From positions 1 to 9,140 of the forward strand of contig JASIBJ010000456.1 of NCBI GenBank assembly GCA_030045215.1: 9,140 bases of DNA. Direction: 5' to 3'. Source of the DNA: Streptosporangiaceae bacterium (GTDB lineage Bacteria > Actinomycetota > Actinomycetes > Streptosporangiales > Streptosporangiaceae). Both the position numbers and the translations under genes were made by a program. Below are positions 1 to 6,004 of this stretch, piece after piece; position 1 is the stretch's first letter; every line of letters begins with the position of its first letter. The notes beneath the pieces are model-generated. The model did no database searches and was not told where the DNA came from. It worked only from the letters and a program-made list of their open reading frames with translations.

Positions 1-1624
1 CGGGCAGGTGATTGGTGTTCAGCGCGATGAAGGAGCCGAGGCCCTTGGCCACGAGCTGCTTGTGGTTGTAGGAGACGATCTCGGCCACGATCGTGGCATT
101 CCAGGCCCCGCCGGCCGCCGTGATCGCGCCGGTCACGTAGGCGGGAAAGATGCTGGGCAGCACGAACCTGCGCCATCGGTCCCAGCCGTGCACGCCCAGG
201 TTGTCCATTGCTTCCTTCAAGTCAGACGGCACTGCGCTAGCTCCGGCGATGACATTGAACAGCACATACCACTGAGTGCCCAGAGCCATCAGCACGATCG
301 CGCCGAAGTTGAGCGGCAGGCCGATGTCCAGAAAGATGACGATGGCGAACGGGAAGATAAAGTTTGCCGGGAAGCTCGCCAGCACCTGGACGATCGGCTG
401 CATGAACTGGGCGACCCGCGGATTGAAGCCGATCCATACCCCGACCGGCACCCACATGACCGAGGCGACCGCGACCACCGTCACTACCCGCAGGAGCGTC
501 AGGAAGCCGTAGCCGAACGCGGTGCCGAATACGCCGAGGCCGTCCTTGCCGGTCGCGATGAAGGCGAGCATGCTGTACAGGCCGAACCCGAGCGCGACCG
601 CCACGACCACCGTGAACGCGGTGTCGGCCGCCCGCCGCCTGGACTCCTGCACGGTCAGGCTCCGGTCGTCAATCCCGGTCACGCGGCCCATCACCCGGTT
701 GACCGGCAGCGCCAGCGCGCGGCGACCGCGCCCGATCGCGCGGGGCCAGTTAGACCGGCGCAGCGTATCCAGCATCAGGGACTTGGCCTTCAGCTCGGAC
801 TCGGACTGCTCGACCCTGAACTTCTCCACATACGCGACAAGCGGCCGCCAGAAGAAGAAGTTGACCACCAGGATGATGATGATCATGGTGGCGATGCCCC
901 AGAGCACGTCGGCGAGGTTGCCCTCGTTCACGGCCGCGCCGACGTAAGAGCCGACCCCCGGCAGCGAATAGGTGGTGCCCTTCACCGTGATCAGCTCAGA
1001 TGCCGTGAGGAAGAACCAGCTACCCCCGAAGCTCATCATCCCGTTCCACACCAGGCCGATCGCCCCGCCAGGCACATCGACGGTCCAGAATCGCTTCCAC
1101 CGCGACAGGCCCATCAGCTTGCTGGCCTCATCGAACTCCGCCGGCTGGCTGATCAGCGAGTGGTAGAAGGAAAACGTGATGTTCCAGGCCTGCGACGTGA
1201 ACACGGCGAAGATCGCCGCGCACTCCAGGCCCAGCTCGGAGCCGGGGAAGAGCGCGACGAAGAACGTGACCGTGACCGCCAGGAAGCCCAGGACGGGGAC
1301 CGACTGGAGGATGTCCAGGGCCGGGATCAGGACCCGGCGCCAGCGCCGGCTGCGGGCCGCGACGTAGGCATAGCTCAGGCTGAACGAGTAAGACAAGACC
1401 AGCGCGATGAACATCCGCAGGAGGCTGCGGGCCGCGTAGTAGGGCAGGTTCGACGGCGAGAGGTTGATCGACGTCGCGTGGTGGACCGGCGCCCTCGCCC
1501 CTTCGCCGACCCGGACGACAGCGTAGATCAGCAGCAGGACGCCCACGCCGACGAATACGTCGAGCGGCTTGAACCTGAGCCGGTCCAGCGTCTCGCGGCT
1601 GGGAAACGTCGGAGTGACCGCCAC
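1..1624 (-). CDS. Fused two-domain ABC importer permease, NitT/TauT-like (partial, C-terminus off the left edge)
   Basis: Inner-membrane channel subunit of an ABC importer, with two permease domains fused in one chain. 541 codons are visible, with no stop before the window edge. Domain 1 (about residues 60-265) carries a permease EAA loop at 163-185 (EFDEASKLMG, then FWTVDVP). Domain 2 (about 333 to the edge) carries a second at 468-490 (DLKEAMDNLG, then FVLP). Hydrophobic segments lie near 23-38, 66-88, 243-259, 333-357 and 410-432, with a charged linker at about 265-332. In relatives of this type (about 580 residues) a nitrate/sulfonate-type ATPase usually sits next door; here it would lie beyond the left edge. 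The substrate cannot be told. The start is uncertain: GTG at 1624 is chosen because the sequence becomes permease-like right after it, but the upstream GGG is weak and too close. The frame stays open further upstream, with GTG at 1690 as an alternative. Confidence 0.88.
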   Translation of the reverse strand, partial: MAVTPTFPSRETLDRLRFKPLDVFVGVGVLLLIYAVVRVGEGARAPVHHATSINLSPSNLPYYAARSLLRMFIALVLSYSFSLSYAYVAARSRRWRRVLIPALDILQSVPVLGFLAVTVTFFVALFPGSELGLECAAIFAVFTSQAWNITFSFYHSLISQPAEFDEASKLMGLSRWKRFWTVDVPGGAIGLVWNGMMSFGGSWFFLTASELITVKGTTYSLPGVGSYVGAAVNEGNLADVLWGIATMIIIILVVNFFFWRPLVAYVEKFRVEQSESELKAKSLMLDTLRRSNWPRAIGRGRRALALPVNRVMGRVTGIDDRSLTVQESRRRAADTAFTVVVAVALGFGLYSMLAFIATGKDGLGVFGTAFGYGFLTLLRVVTVVAVASVMWVPVGVWIGFNPRVAQFMQPIVQVLASFPANFIFPFAIVIFLDIGLPLNFGAIVLMALGTQWYVLFNVIAGASAVPSDLKEAMDNLGVHGWDRWRRFVLPSIFPAYVTGAITAAGGAWNATIVAEIVSYNHKQLVAKGLGSFIALNTNHLP

Positions 1625-1767
1625 CCGCCCAATGATGCAGCTACGGGCAGCCGTCCAGAGCCCCGGCCCCTCGGGACGCTGAGAAGACACACAGGGAAAA
1701 CCCAGGCAAGTCCTAGGGATTTGCGGGCCGAGGTGTCAGGGAGGGTCCCTAAGGTCTCGAGCTGGCT

Positions 1768-1781
1768 TCCGCAGCTGCGGA
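1768..1781. repeat. 14-nt perfect palindrome TCCGCAGCTGCGGA
   Basis: Perfect inverted repeat, both halves TCCGCAG/CTGCGGA with no spacer, 32 nt upstream of the propeller start codon and 13 nt upstream of its Shine-Dalgarno sequence. As DNA it could be a dimer-binding operator for either divergent gene. As RNA it would form only a short hairpin, because some central bases must stay in the loop. The binding factor is unknown. Confidence 0.45.
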
Positions 1782-1794
1782 GGTTCTCCCCACT

Positions 1795-1801
1795 AAAGGA
1801 G
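1795..1801 (+). promoter_or_regulatory. Ribosome binding site AAAGGAG for the secreted propeller protein
   Basis: Strong Shine-Dalgarno match ending 12 nt before the ATG at 1814. The spacing is slightly long, but it is the only good site, and the ATG is followed at once by a signal peptide. It shows that the long open frame upstream is not part of the gene. Confidence 0.7.
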
Positions 1802-1813
1802 CGGGATCTGACG

Positions 1814-2881
1814 ATGCTCTTGAAGTCAAAGCTGGCCACGGCGGCCGCAGCCGGTGCGGTCTGCGTTGTCGCCGCTAGCGCCGCGGCCATGGCCGCACCG
1901 CCGCCGGTCTGGTCCAAGCCGTCAACCATCCCTGGCAGCTACACCAACGCCACACCAGGGCTGGCCGCGTACTACTACCACAACGTCCGCGGCACGTTCG
2001 TGACCTGGAAGGGCCAGAACAGCAACGCCGTGTACTACCGGTTCAGGTACAACGGCAAGTGGTCCAAGGTCGAGGCCGTCCCTGGGGCCGGCACGACCGA
2101 TGGCCCGGCCGCCGCCTTCTACACCAACTACCTGGGCATCCCCTCGGAGCTGGTGGCCTGGAAGGCCCTGCACAGCAACACGATCTGGTATGCGACCGGC
2201 GAGATCACGGGCGGGGCGAAGCTGAGCTGGTCGAAGACCAGGAGCATCGCCGTCACGGGCGACAAGCTGGCCACCAGCTCGACCGGACCCGCCATCATCT
2301 TCCCGCTGAACTCGGTGAACGCGAGGGTCATCATCGCGTGGCGCGGCCCGGGCCACCACGTCCGGTATGAGCTCGGCTCTCAGTCCGGCCGCTACTTCTC
2401 GTTTGACAAGTCGCAGTGGATCAGCGGCGGCACCTCCACCCTGACCAGCGACACGCCGGCGCTGGCCGAGGTCATCGGGGCGGGCGGCAACGGCACTGTC
2501 TACGTGTTCTGGAAGGCGGACGGCAGCGGAGAAGCACTGAGCTACGCCAGCACGCCCGACCTGGCCAAGTCCGGCCTGCAGGGCAACAAGACCATCCCGT
2601 GGACGCTGCTGGGCGGCGTGCCGGGCGGCGCCTCGACGTCGGGCCCGGCTGCCGCGGACCTCAGCACCCACAACAACGGCCCGCTGATGCTGGCCTACAA
2701 GGGCCCCTCCGGACTCAGCATTAGGTACCAGATCCTGACCGGTATCACCTGGAGCGGCATCAACTATGTGACCGGCCTGCAGAACAAGACCACGCTGAGC
2801 CCGGCGCTACTCAACACGCTGCTGGCCAACGTGGCGCCGACCTCCAGCGGCGTGATTTACCTGCGCAACTACAACGGCTGA
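1814..2881 (+). CDS. Secreted protein, predicted six-bladed beta-propeller
   Basis: 355 residues, exported. A signal peptide occupies about residues 1-28: basic MLLKSK, then an Ala/Val-rich core ending AAAMAA, with cleavage probably near 26-28. The rest is an internal repeat of about 48-63 residues. Each unit opens with a T/S-rich turn and Pro-Ala-like pair (ATPGLAA 46, DGPAAA 96, STGPAI 156, SDTPALA 212, TSGPAAA 275, TLSPALL 327). An aromatic strand (VTWKG, VAWKA, IAWRG, VFWKA, LAYKG) and a Y/R strand follow. The last unit stops at VIYLRNYNG, and residues 32-45 (VWSKPSTIPGS) supply what is missing; compare blade 1, RFRYNGKWSKVEAVPG. That is the classic ring closure of a propeller. No catalytic residues are recognised. 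A sugar-binding or sialidase-like surface role is possible but not shown. The reading frame is open far upstream (from position 8), but that part is antisense to the permease. Confidence 0.85.
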   Translation: MLLKSKLATAAAAGAVCVVAASAAAMAAPPPVWSKPSTIPGSYTNATPGLAAYYYHNVRGTFVTWKGQNSNAVYYRFRYNGKWSKVEAVPGAGTTDGPAAAFYTNYLGIPSELVAWKALHSNTIWYATGEITGGAKLSWSKTRSIAVTGDKLATSSTGPAIIFPLNSVNARVIIAWRGPGHHVRYELGSQSGRYFSFDKSQWISGGTSTLTSDTPALAEVIGAGGNGTVYVFWKADGSGEALSYASTPDLAKSGLQGNKTIPWTLLGGVPGGASTSGPAAADLSTHNNGPLMLAYKGPSGLSIRYQILTGITWSGINYVTGLQNKTTLSPALLNTLLANVAPTSSGVIYLRNYNG

Positions 2882-2901
2882 CCAACTCCTCCCCGCCCGA
2901 C

Positions 2902-2936
2902 GGCCGGGGGCCTGGCAATGCGCCGGGCCCCCGGCC
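2902..2936 (+). terminator. Strong hairpin terminator after the propeller gene
   Basis: Begins 20 nt after the stop codon. GGCCGGGGGCC pairs with GGGCCCCCGGCC, and the stem continues inward through T-G, G-C, G-C and C-G pairs to an AATGC loop, giving about 15 continuous pairs. It is followed by TTTCCCTC, a short pyrimidine-rich tail rather than a long T run, as is usual in actinomycetes. It should insulate the antiporter gene from readthrough. Confidence 0.85.
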
Positions 2937-3031
2937 TTTCCCTCGCCTGAATAGCCGGGCCGCGCAGCGGGCATCCTGACCGTTCGGGGGCGTGGGCACC
3001 GGGGGGCGGGACACTAGTGATGGGCCGGGCT

Positions 3032-3037
3032 GAGGAG
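3032..3037 (+). promoter_or_regulatory. Ribosome binding site GAGGAG deciding the GTG start of the antiporter
   Basis: GAGGAG ends 8 nt before the GTG at 3046. This ideal spacing supports the GTG start. Confidence 0.75.
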
Positions 3038-3045
3038 CGCGGCCG

Positions 3046-4275
3046 GTGACCGTCCACGCGCTCGGCTCGCTGCTGGCGGTCACGCTCGTCGCCGCGCTGG
3101 CTCCGGTCATCGTCGCCGCCCTGCCCGGCGCGAGGATCCCGCAGGTCGTGATCCTGATCTTCGCCGGCGTGCTGATCGGCCCGCATGGCCTCGGCCTCGC
3201 CGACACGACCAGCATCCAGCTGCTGTCCAACATCGGCCTCGGATTCCTGTTCCTGCTGGCGGGCTACGAACTCGACCCCAGGCTGTTCAAGGAGCGGTCA
3301 GGCCGGCTGGCGATGATCGGCTGGGCGGTCAGCGCGCTGCTGGCCGTCGGTGCGGTCGCCGTGCTGGCCCGGCTGCACTACGTGCGCGACTTCGTGCCGA
3401 TCGGACTGGCCCTGACCACGACCGCGCTCGGCACCCTGCTGCCGGTCCTGCGCGACAACGACATGCTCAGCGGGAAGTTCGGCCGGTACGTGCTCGCCGC
3501 GGGGGCCGTCGGCGAGCTTTTCCCGATCGTCGCGATCTCGCTGTTCCTGACCAGGCGCAATCAGTTCGTCGCCATCGGATCCTTGCTGGCGGTGGCGGCC
3601 GCGGCGCTGGTGCTGACCGCGGCGCCGCTCGTGATCGGTGACCGGCGGCTGCGCGCCCTGATCCGGCAGGGCCAGTCGGCCACCGCCCAGACCACGCTGC
3701 GGTTCTCGATCGTGCTGCTGGTCGTGCTGCTGCTGTTTGCCGACCGGTTCGGCCTGGACGTGGTACTCGGGGCGATGCTGGCCGGCCTGGTACTGCACAG
3801 CTGGACCCGCCGGATGGGCGTCGATGTCCGGCCGCTGGAGGACAAGCTCGACGCGGTCGGATACGGCTTCTTCATCCCGGTGTTCTTCGTGTCATCGGGC
3901 ATGACCCTGGACATCGACGCGATCGTGTCTGACCCGGTCCGGCTGCTGGTCTTCGTCGGCCTGCTGCTGGTCGTCCGCGGGCTGCCGTCGCTGCTGGTAT
4001 ACGTGCGCGTGCTGCCCGTGGTCCAGCGGGTGGAGATGACCTTCATCACCGCCACCACGCTGCCGCTGCTGATCGCGCTGGCCGAGATCGGCGAGCACGA
4101 CGGGGTCATGCTTCCCGCCAACGCGGCCGCGATCGTCGGGGCGGGCGCGATCTCCGTGCTGATCTTCCCGGCCGTCGCCACGGTGCTGCACAAGCGCGGG
4201 CGGGCCGCGCCTGCGTCAGGCGCTCGCCCCGGTCCGCTCGGCGACGAAGGCAGCGAGCGTGCCCAGCGTCTCTAG
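3046..4275 (+). CDS. CPA2-family cation:proton antiporter (Kef-type membrane domain only)
   Basis: 409 residues. Integral membrane exchanger expected to swap Na+ or K+ for protons. The sequence is almost wholly hydrophobic, with around a dozen membrane segments. Family signatures: PQVVILIFAGVLIGP near 32-46, LGFLFLLAGYELD near 65-77, and FFIPVFFVSSGMTLDI near 275-290. KefC has a Gln-Asp pair in its ion-binding helix; the matching position here reads Gly-Glu (G156, E157 in AVGELFPI). There is no C-terminal TrkA/RCK nucleotide-binding domain: after the last helix (about 383) only a short polar tail remains, so gating by a bound nucleotide or glutathione as in KefB/C is unlikely. Its last 60 nt overlap the convergent acyl carrier protein gene. 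It has its own ribosome site and follows a terminator, so it is probably a single transcription unit. The ion is not predictable. Confidence 0.88.
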   Translation: MTVHALGSLLAVTLVAALAPVIVAALPGARIPQVVILIFAGVLIGPHGLGLADTTSIQLLSNIGLGFLFLLAGYELDPRLFKERSGRLAMIGWAVSALLAVGAVAVLARLHYVRDFVPIGLALTTTALGTLLPVLRDNDMLSGKFGRYVLAAGAVGELFPIVAISLFLTRRNQFVAIGSLLAVAAAALVLTAAPLVIGDRRLRALIRQGQSATAQTTLRFSIVLLVVLLLFADRFGLDVVLGAMLAGLVLHSWTRRMGVDVRPLEDKLDAVGYGFFIPVFFVSSGMTLDIDAIVSDPVRLLVFVGLLLVVRGLPSLLVYVRVLPVVQRVEMTFITATTLPLLIALAEIGEHDGVMLPANAAAIVGAGAISVLIFPAVATVLHKRGRAAPASGARPGPLGDEGSERAQRL

Positions 4276-4485
4276 CGCGTCCAGGTTCATGTCCTCGGCC
4301 GCCACGTCCACGCCGAACTCGCGCCGGACCCGGCGCAGCAGCAGGGTGCCCGCCAGCGAGTCCAGGCCGGCCCCGGAGCCGAACAGGGGCGTCTCGTCCG
4401 GCAGGCCGCCGAGCTCGGGCCGGCCGGTTACCTCGGCCAGGATCAGCCGCAGGCGGTCGGCGACGGCCCCGGCCGGCACAGTCAT
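4216..4485 (-). CDS. Free-standing acyl/peptidyl carrier protein
   Basis: 89 residues, the usual size for a discrete carrier protein. It carries the phosphopantetheine attachment motif GLDSL at 40-44, so Ser43 should hold the prosthetic arm. The surrounding pattern also fits: TPLFGSGAGLDSL, then a helix with LLLRRVRREFGVDV and LETLGTLAAFV. It would shuttle a thioester-bound acyl or aminoacyl group. It is the last gene of the four-gene operon; its ATG overlaps the FkbH-like stop by 4 nt (ATGA), implying translational coupling and matched dosage. That position makes the FkbH-like protein its most likely loading partner. It does not look like the primary-metabolism AcpP, since no fab genes are nearby. 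Its 3' end overlaps the antiporter gene tail to tail by 60 nt. Confidence 0.9.
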   Translation of the reverse strand: MTVPAGAVADRLRLILAEVTGRPELGGLPDETPLFGSGAGLDSLAGTLLLRRVRREFGVDVAAEDMNLDALETLGTLAAFVAERTGASA

Positions 4486-5522
4486 CCGGGCCCGCCGGGA
4501 ACCGACACGAAGGCCGGCAGGTCAGGCAGCGGCCCGTCGAGTGACCGGCTGAAGACGGCGCGCCCGTCCGGCCAGAACCGGGCGGGATCCGCGCGCAGCC
4601 CGGCCGCCGCGAGCGCCAGCCGCATCGGCACGTTCCTGGCCGTGACCAGGCAGGGAACCGCCAGCGAGGACGCCCCGGCGCCCACTGCCGCCCGGCACAT
4701 CCAGGCAAGCAGCGCATCGAGCACGCCCCGGCCCAGCGCCCGGCACGACACCATAACGACCGGCGCTCGCCACGGTCCCGGCTCGTTCCGCTCGATAATC
4801 GCGCCGCCCACGAGCCCGTCGTCGCCGAAGTTGTCGGCCAGCGCCACGGTGACGACCTCGTGCGCGCCCGAGCCCAGCAGCGCGCGCAGGTCGTCCTCGC
4901 TCACGGCGGAGCCGCCGGAGTTGAGCTGGTGCGTGCGCACCGACAGCTCGTGCAGCCTGGGGACGTCTTGCGGGCGCGCGGGAGCGATCGAGATCCGGGT
5001 GCCGGCGTGACGGAGGAACTCCTCCCGACTGCCGCCAAACGACGCCGCCTCGGCCTGCCGGCGCAACCGGGCCTGGTACATCTCGCCGCGGCGCCGCCCC
5101 TCCTGCGTGAGCACCGGCGGGCTGAAATCCGGCCACTCCGGAGCCTGGGCCGCGTCCTCGGGCGTCAGCACCAGCACCTGGGGCAGGGCCGCGGCGACCT
5201 CAGCCCGCTCGAGCATGTCGTCATCGACGAACGCGATGGCGTCCGCCGCGATGTCGAGGGTCGCGGCGATGCGGCCGACGGCATCGGCCTTGCTGTCCCA
5301 TCCGAGCTCGGTCGCCGCGAACTGCAGGCCGGTCGCCTGCCGCACGTACCGGGCCGCCTCGGGCGGATTCCGGCTGGCCAGCGCGTGCAGTATGCCGCGG
5401 CCCGACAGCTCCCGCGCGGCCGCCAGCAGGCCGGCGTCGGGGGCTGGCGGCTGGTCGGGCGACTCGAGGAACACGCCGTCGAGGAGGGTGTTGTCGATGT
5501 CCCAGACCACGCACTTGATCAT
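4482..5522 (-). CDS. FkbH-like protein: HAD-IIIC phosphatase domain plus acyltransferase-like domain
   Basis: 346 residues. Known FkbH enzymes dephosphorylate 1,3-bisphosphoglycerate and load the glyceryl group onto a carrier protein, the first step toward methoxymalonyl-type extender units. Seen here: HAD motif I WDIDNTLLDG (D8, D10, T12), motif II LASRN (Ser50), Lys78 in WDSKAD, and acidic motif IV FVDDDMLER (98-106). A GNAT-like C-terminal half follows, with RTHQLN (196-201; usually TNQFN) and DNFGDDGLVGG (230-240). All HAD catalytic positions are present, so it should be active. The N-terminal pre-domain of longer FkbH relatives is absent. The start at 5522 is chosen because it begins the HAD domain and its ATG overlaps the GNAT stop (ATGA); 84 further upstream codons in frame are unlike the family and lie inside the GNAT gene. 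The genes that turn glyceryl-ACP into methoxymalonyl-ACP are not in the window, so the loaded group may be glyceryl or something else. Confidence 0.88.
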   Translation of the reverse strand: MIKCVVWDIDNTLLDGVFLESPDQPPAPDAGLLAAARELSGRGILHALASRNPPEAARYVRQATGLQFAATELGWDSKADAVGRIAATLDIAADAIAFVDDDMLERAEVAAALPQVLVLTPEDAAQAPEWPDFSPPVLTQEGRRRGEMYQARLRRQAEAASFGGSREEFLRHAGTRISIAPARPQDVPRLHELSVRTHQLNSGGSAVSEDDLRALLGSGAHEVVTVALADNFGDDGLVGGAIIERNEPGPWRAPVVMVSCRALGRGVLDALLAWMCRAAVGAGASSLAVPCLVTARNVPMRLALAAAGLRADPARFWPDGRAVFSRSLDGPLPDLPAFVSVPGGPG

Positions 5523-6004
5523 GATCTGCGTTCCATCGTCAGATGGGTGGCGGTGAAACCGAACTTCCGGTACAGGGCACGCATGCCCAGATTGCCCGCG
5601 TGGACCTTGCCGGTCACGTGCGTCAGCCCGGATTCGTCGGCGAAGGCCAGCACCGCGGCCAGCAGCAACTCGCCGATCAGGCTCCGGTCGGGTCCCTCCG
5701 ACACCGCCAGCGAGCGGAAGTTGCCGTACCGCTCCCCCGTGAGCGAGTTGGTGCGGCCAGACATCCAGGCCCATCCGAGCGGTACTTCCGGGTCCTGGCG
5801 CGACGCGGCCACGAGGGTGACCTCACCCGGCTTGCCGAGTGAGCCGGCGACGCGCTTGCGGTGCAGGGCCGGATCGGTGATGGCCTCCTCCCCGAACGAC
5901 GCCGTCGCGATCTCGATCTCATACTCGACGATCGCGTCCACGTCGCCTTCGGTGGCGTCCCTGACCAGGTAGGCGCTGGCCCGGTCCCCGCCCGGCGCGG
6001 TCAT
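5519..6004 (-). CDS. GNAT-family N-acetyltransferase
   Basis: 161 residues, the usual size of a single GNAT domain, expected to move an acyl group (usually acetyl from acetyl-CoA) to an amine. Seen: an N-terminal strand AYLVRDATEGDVDAI, the middle strand VPLGWAWMSGR, the RSLAVSE strand at 97-103 leading into the CoA-loop helix, and a good motif B ending NLGMRALYRKFGF (138-150). Odd point: the CoA pyrophosphate loop, usually R/Q-x-x-G-x-G/A, reads DRSLIGELLL (106-115) with only one glycine in place, so acyl-CoA binding may be altered. ATGA overlaps at both ends place it between bpsA and the FkbH-like gene. A polyamine or aminopropyl product, or a carrier-bound acyl donor, is a reasonable inferred partner. 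Substrate not shown. Start at 6004 chosen for the ATGA overlap and the fit to the family N-terminus. Confidence 0.85.
   Translation of the reverse strand: MTAPGGDRASAYLVRDATEGDVDAIVEYEIEIATASFGEEAITDPALHRKRVAGSLGKPGEVTLVAASRQDPEVPLGWAWMSGRTNSLTGERYGNFRSLAVSEGPDRSLIGELLLAAVLAFADESGLTHVTGKVHAGNLGMRALYRKFGFTATHLTMERRS

Larger units (their letters stand above)
1625..1813. promoter_or_regulatory. Divergent intergenic region between permease and propeller genes
   Basis: This 189-nt gap separates two genes pointing away from each other, so it should hold promoters for both. Seen in it: a small hairpin (AGGGA, GGG loop, TCCCT, 1738-1750), a 14-nt perfect palindrome (1768-1781) and a Shine-Dalgarno sequence for the plus-strand gene (1795-1801). 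No convincing -35/-10 pair stands out on either strand. I looked for the conserved core of the actinobacterial ydaO (cyclic-di-AMP) riboswitch, common ahead of secreted cell-wall proteins, and did not recognise it. Confidence 0.5.

Noticed and set aside
8..1813. Long plus-strand open frame fused in front of the propeller gene (957 codons in all)
   Set aside because: It is antisense to the permease, its composition is Arg/Asp/His-rich and unlike any protein, and a signal peptide with its own ribosome site begins at 1814.
1680..1813. Possible ydaO (cyclic-di-AMP) riboswitch ahead of the secreted protein
   Set aside because: The conserved core segments of that riboswitch are not recognisable, and only short hairpins are seen; a covariance-model search would settle it.
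1922..2671. Minus-strand 249-codon open frame across the propeller gene
   Set aside because: Arg/Ala/Gly-rich shadow of a clearly coding plus-strand gene; no recognisable domain.
5523..5774. 84-codon N-terminal extension of the FkbH-like frame
   Set aside because: Lies wholly inside the GNAT gene in another frame; the HAD domain begins exactly at the ATG overlapping the GNAT stop.
4860..5972. Plus-strand 370-codon open frame opposite the FkbH-like and GNAT genes
   Set aside because: Antisense shadow produced by GC bias; the minus-strand proteins carry clear family motifs.
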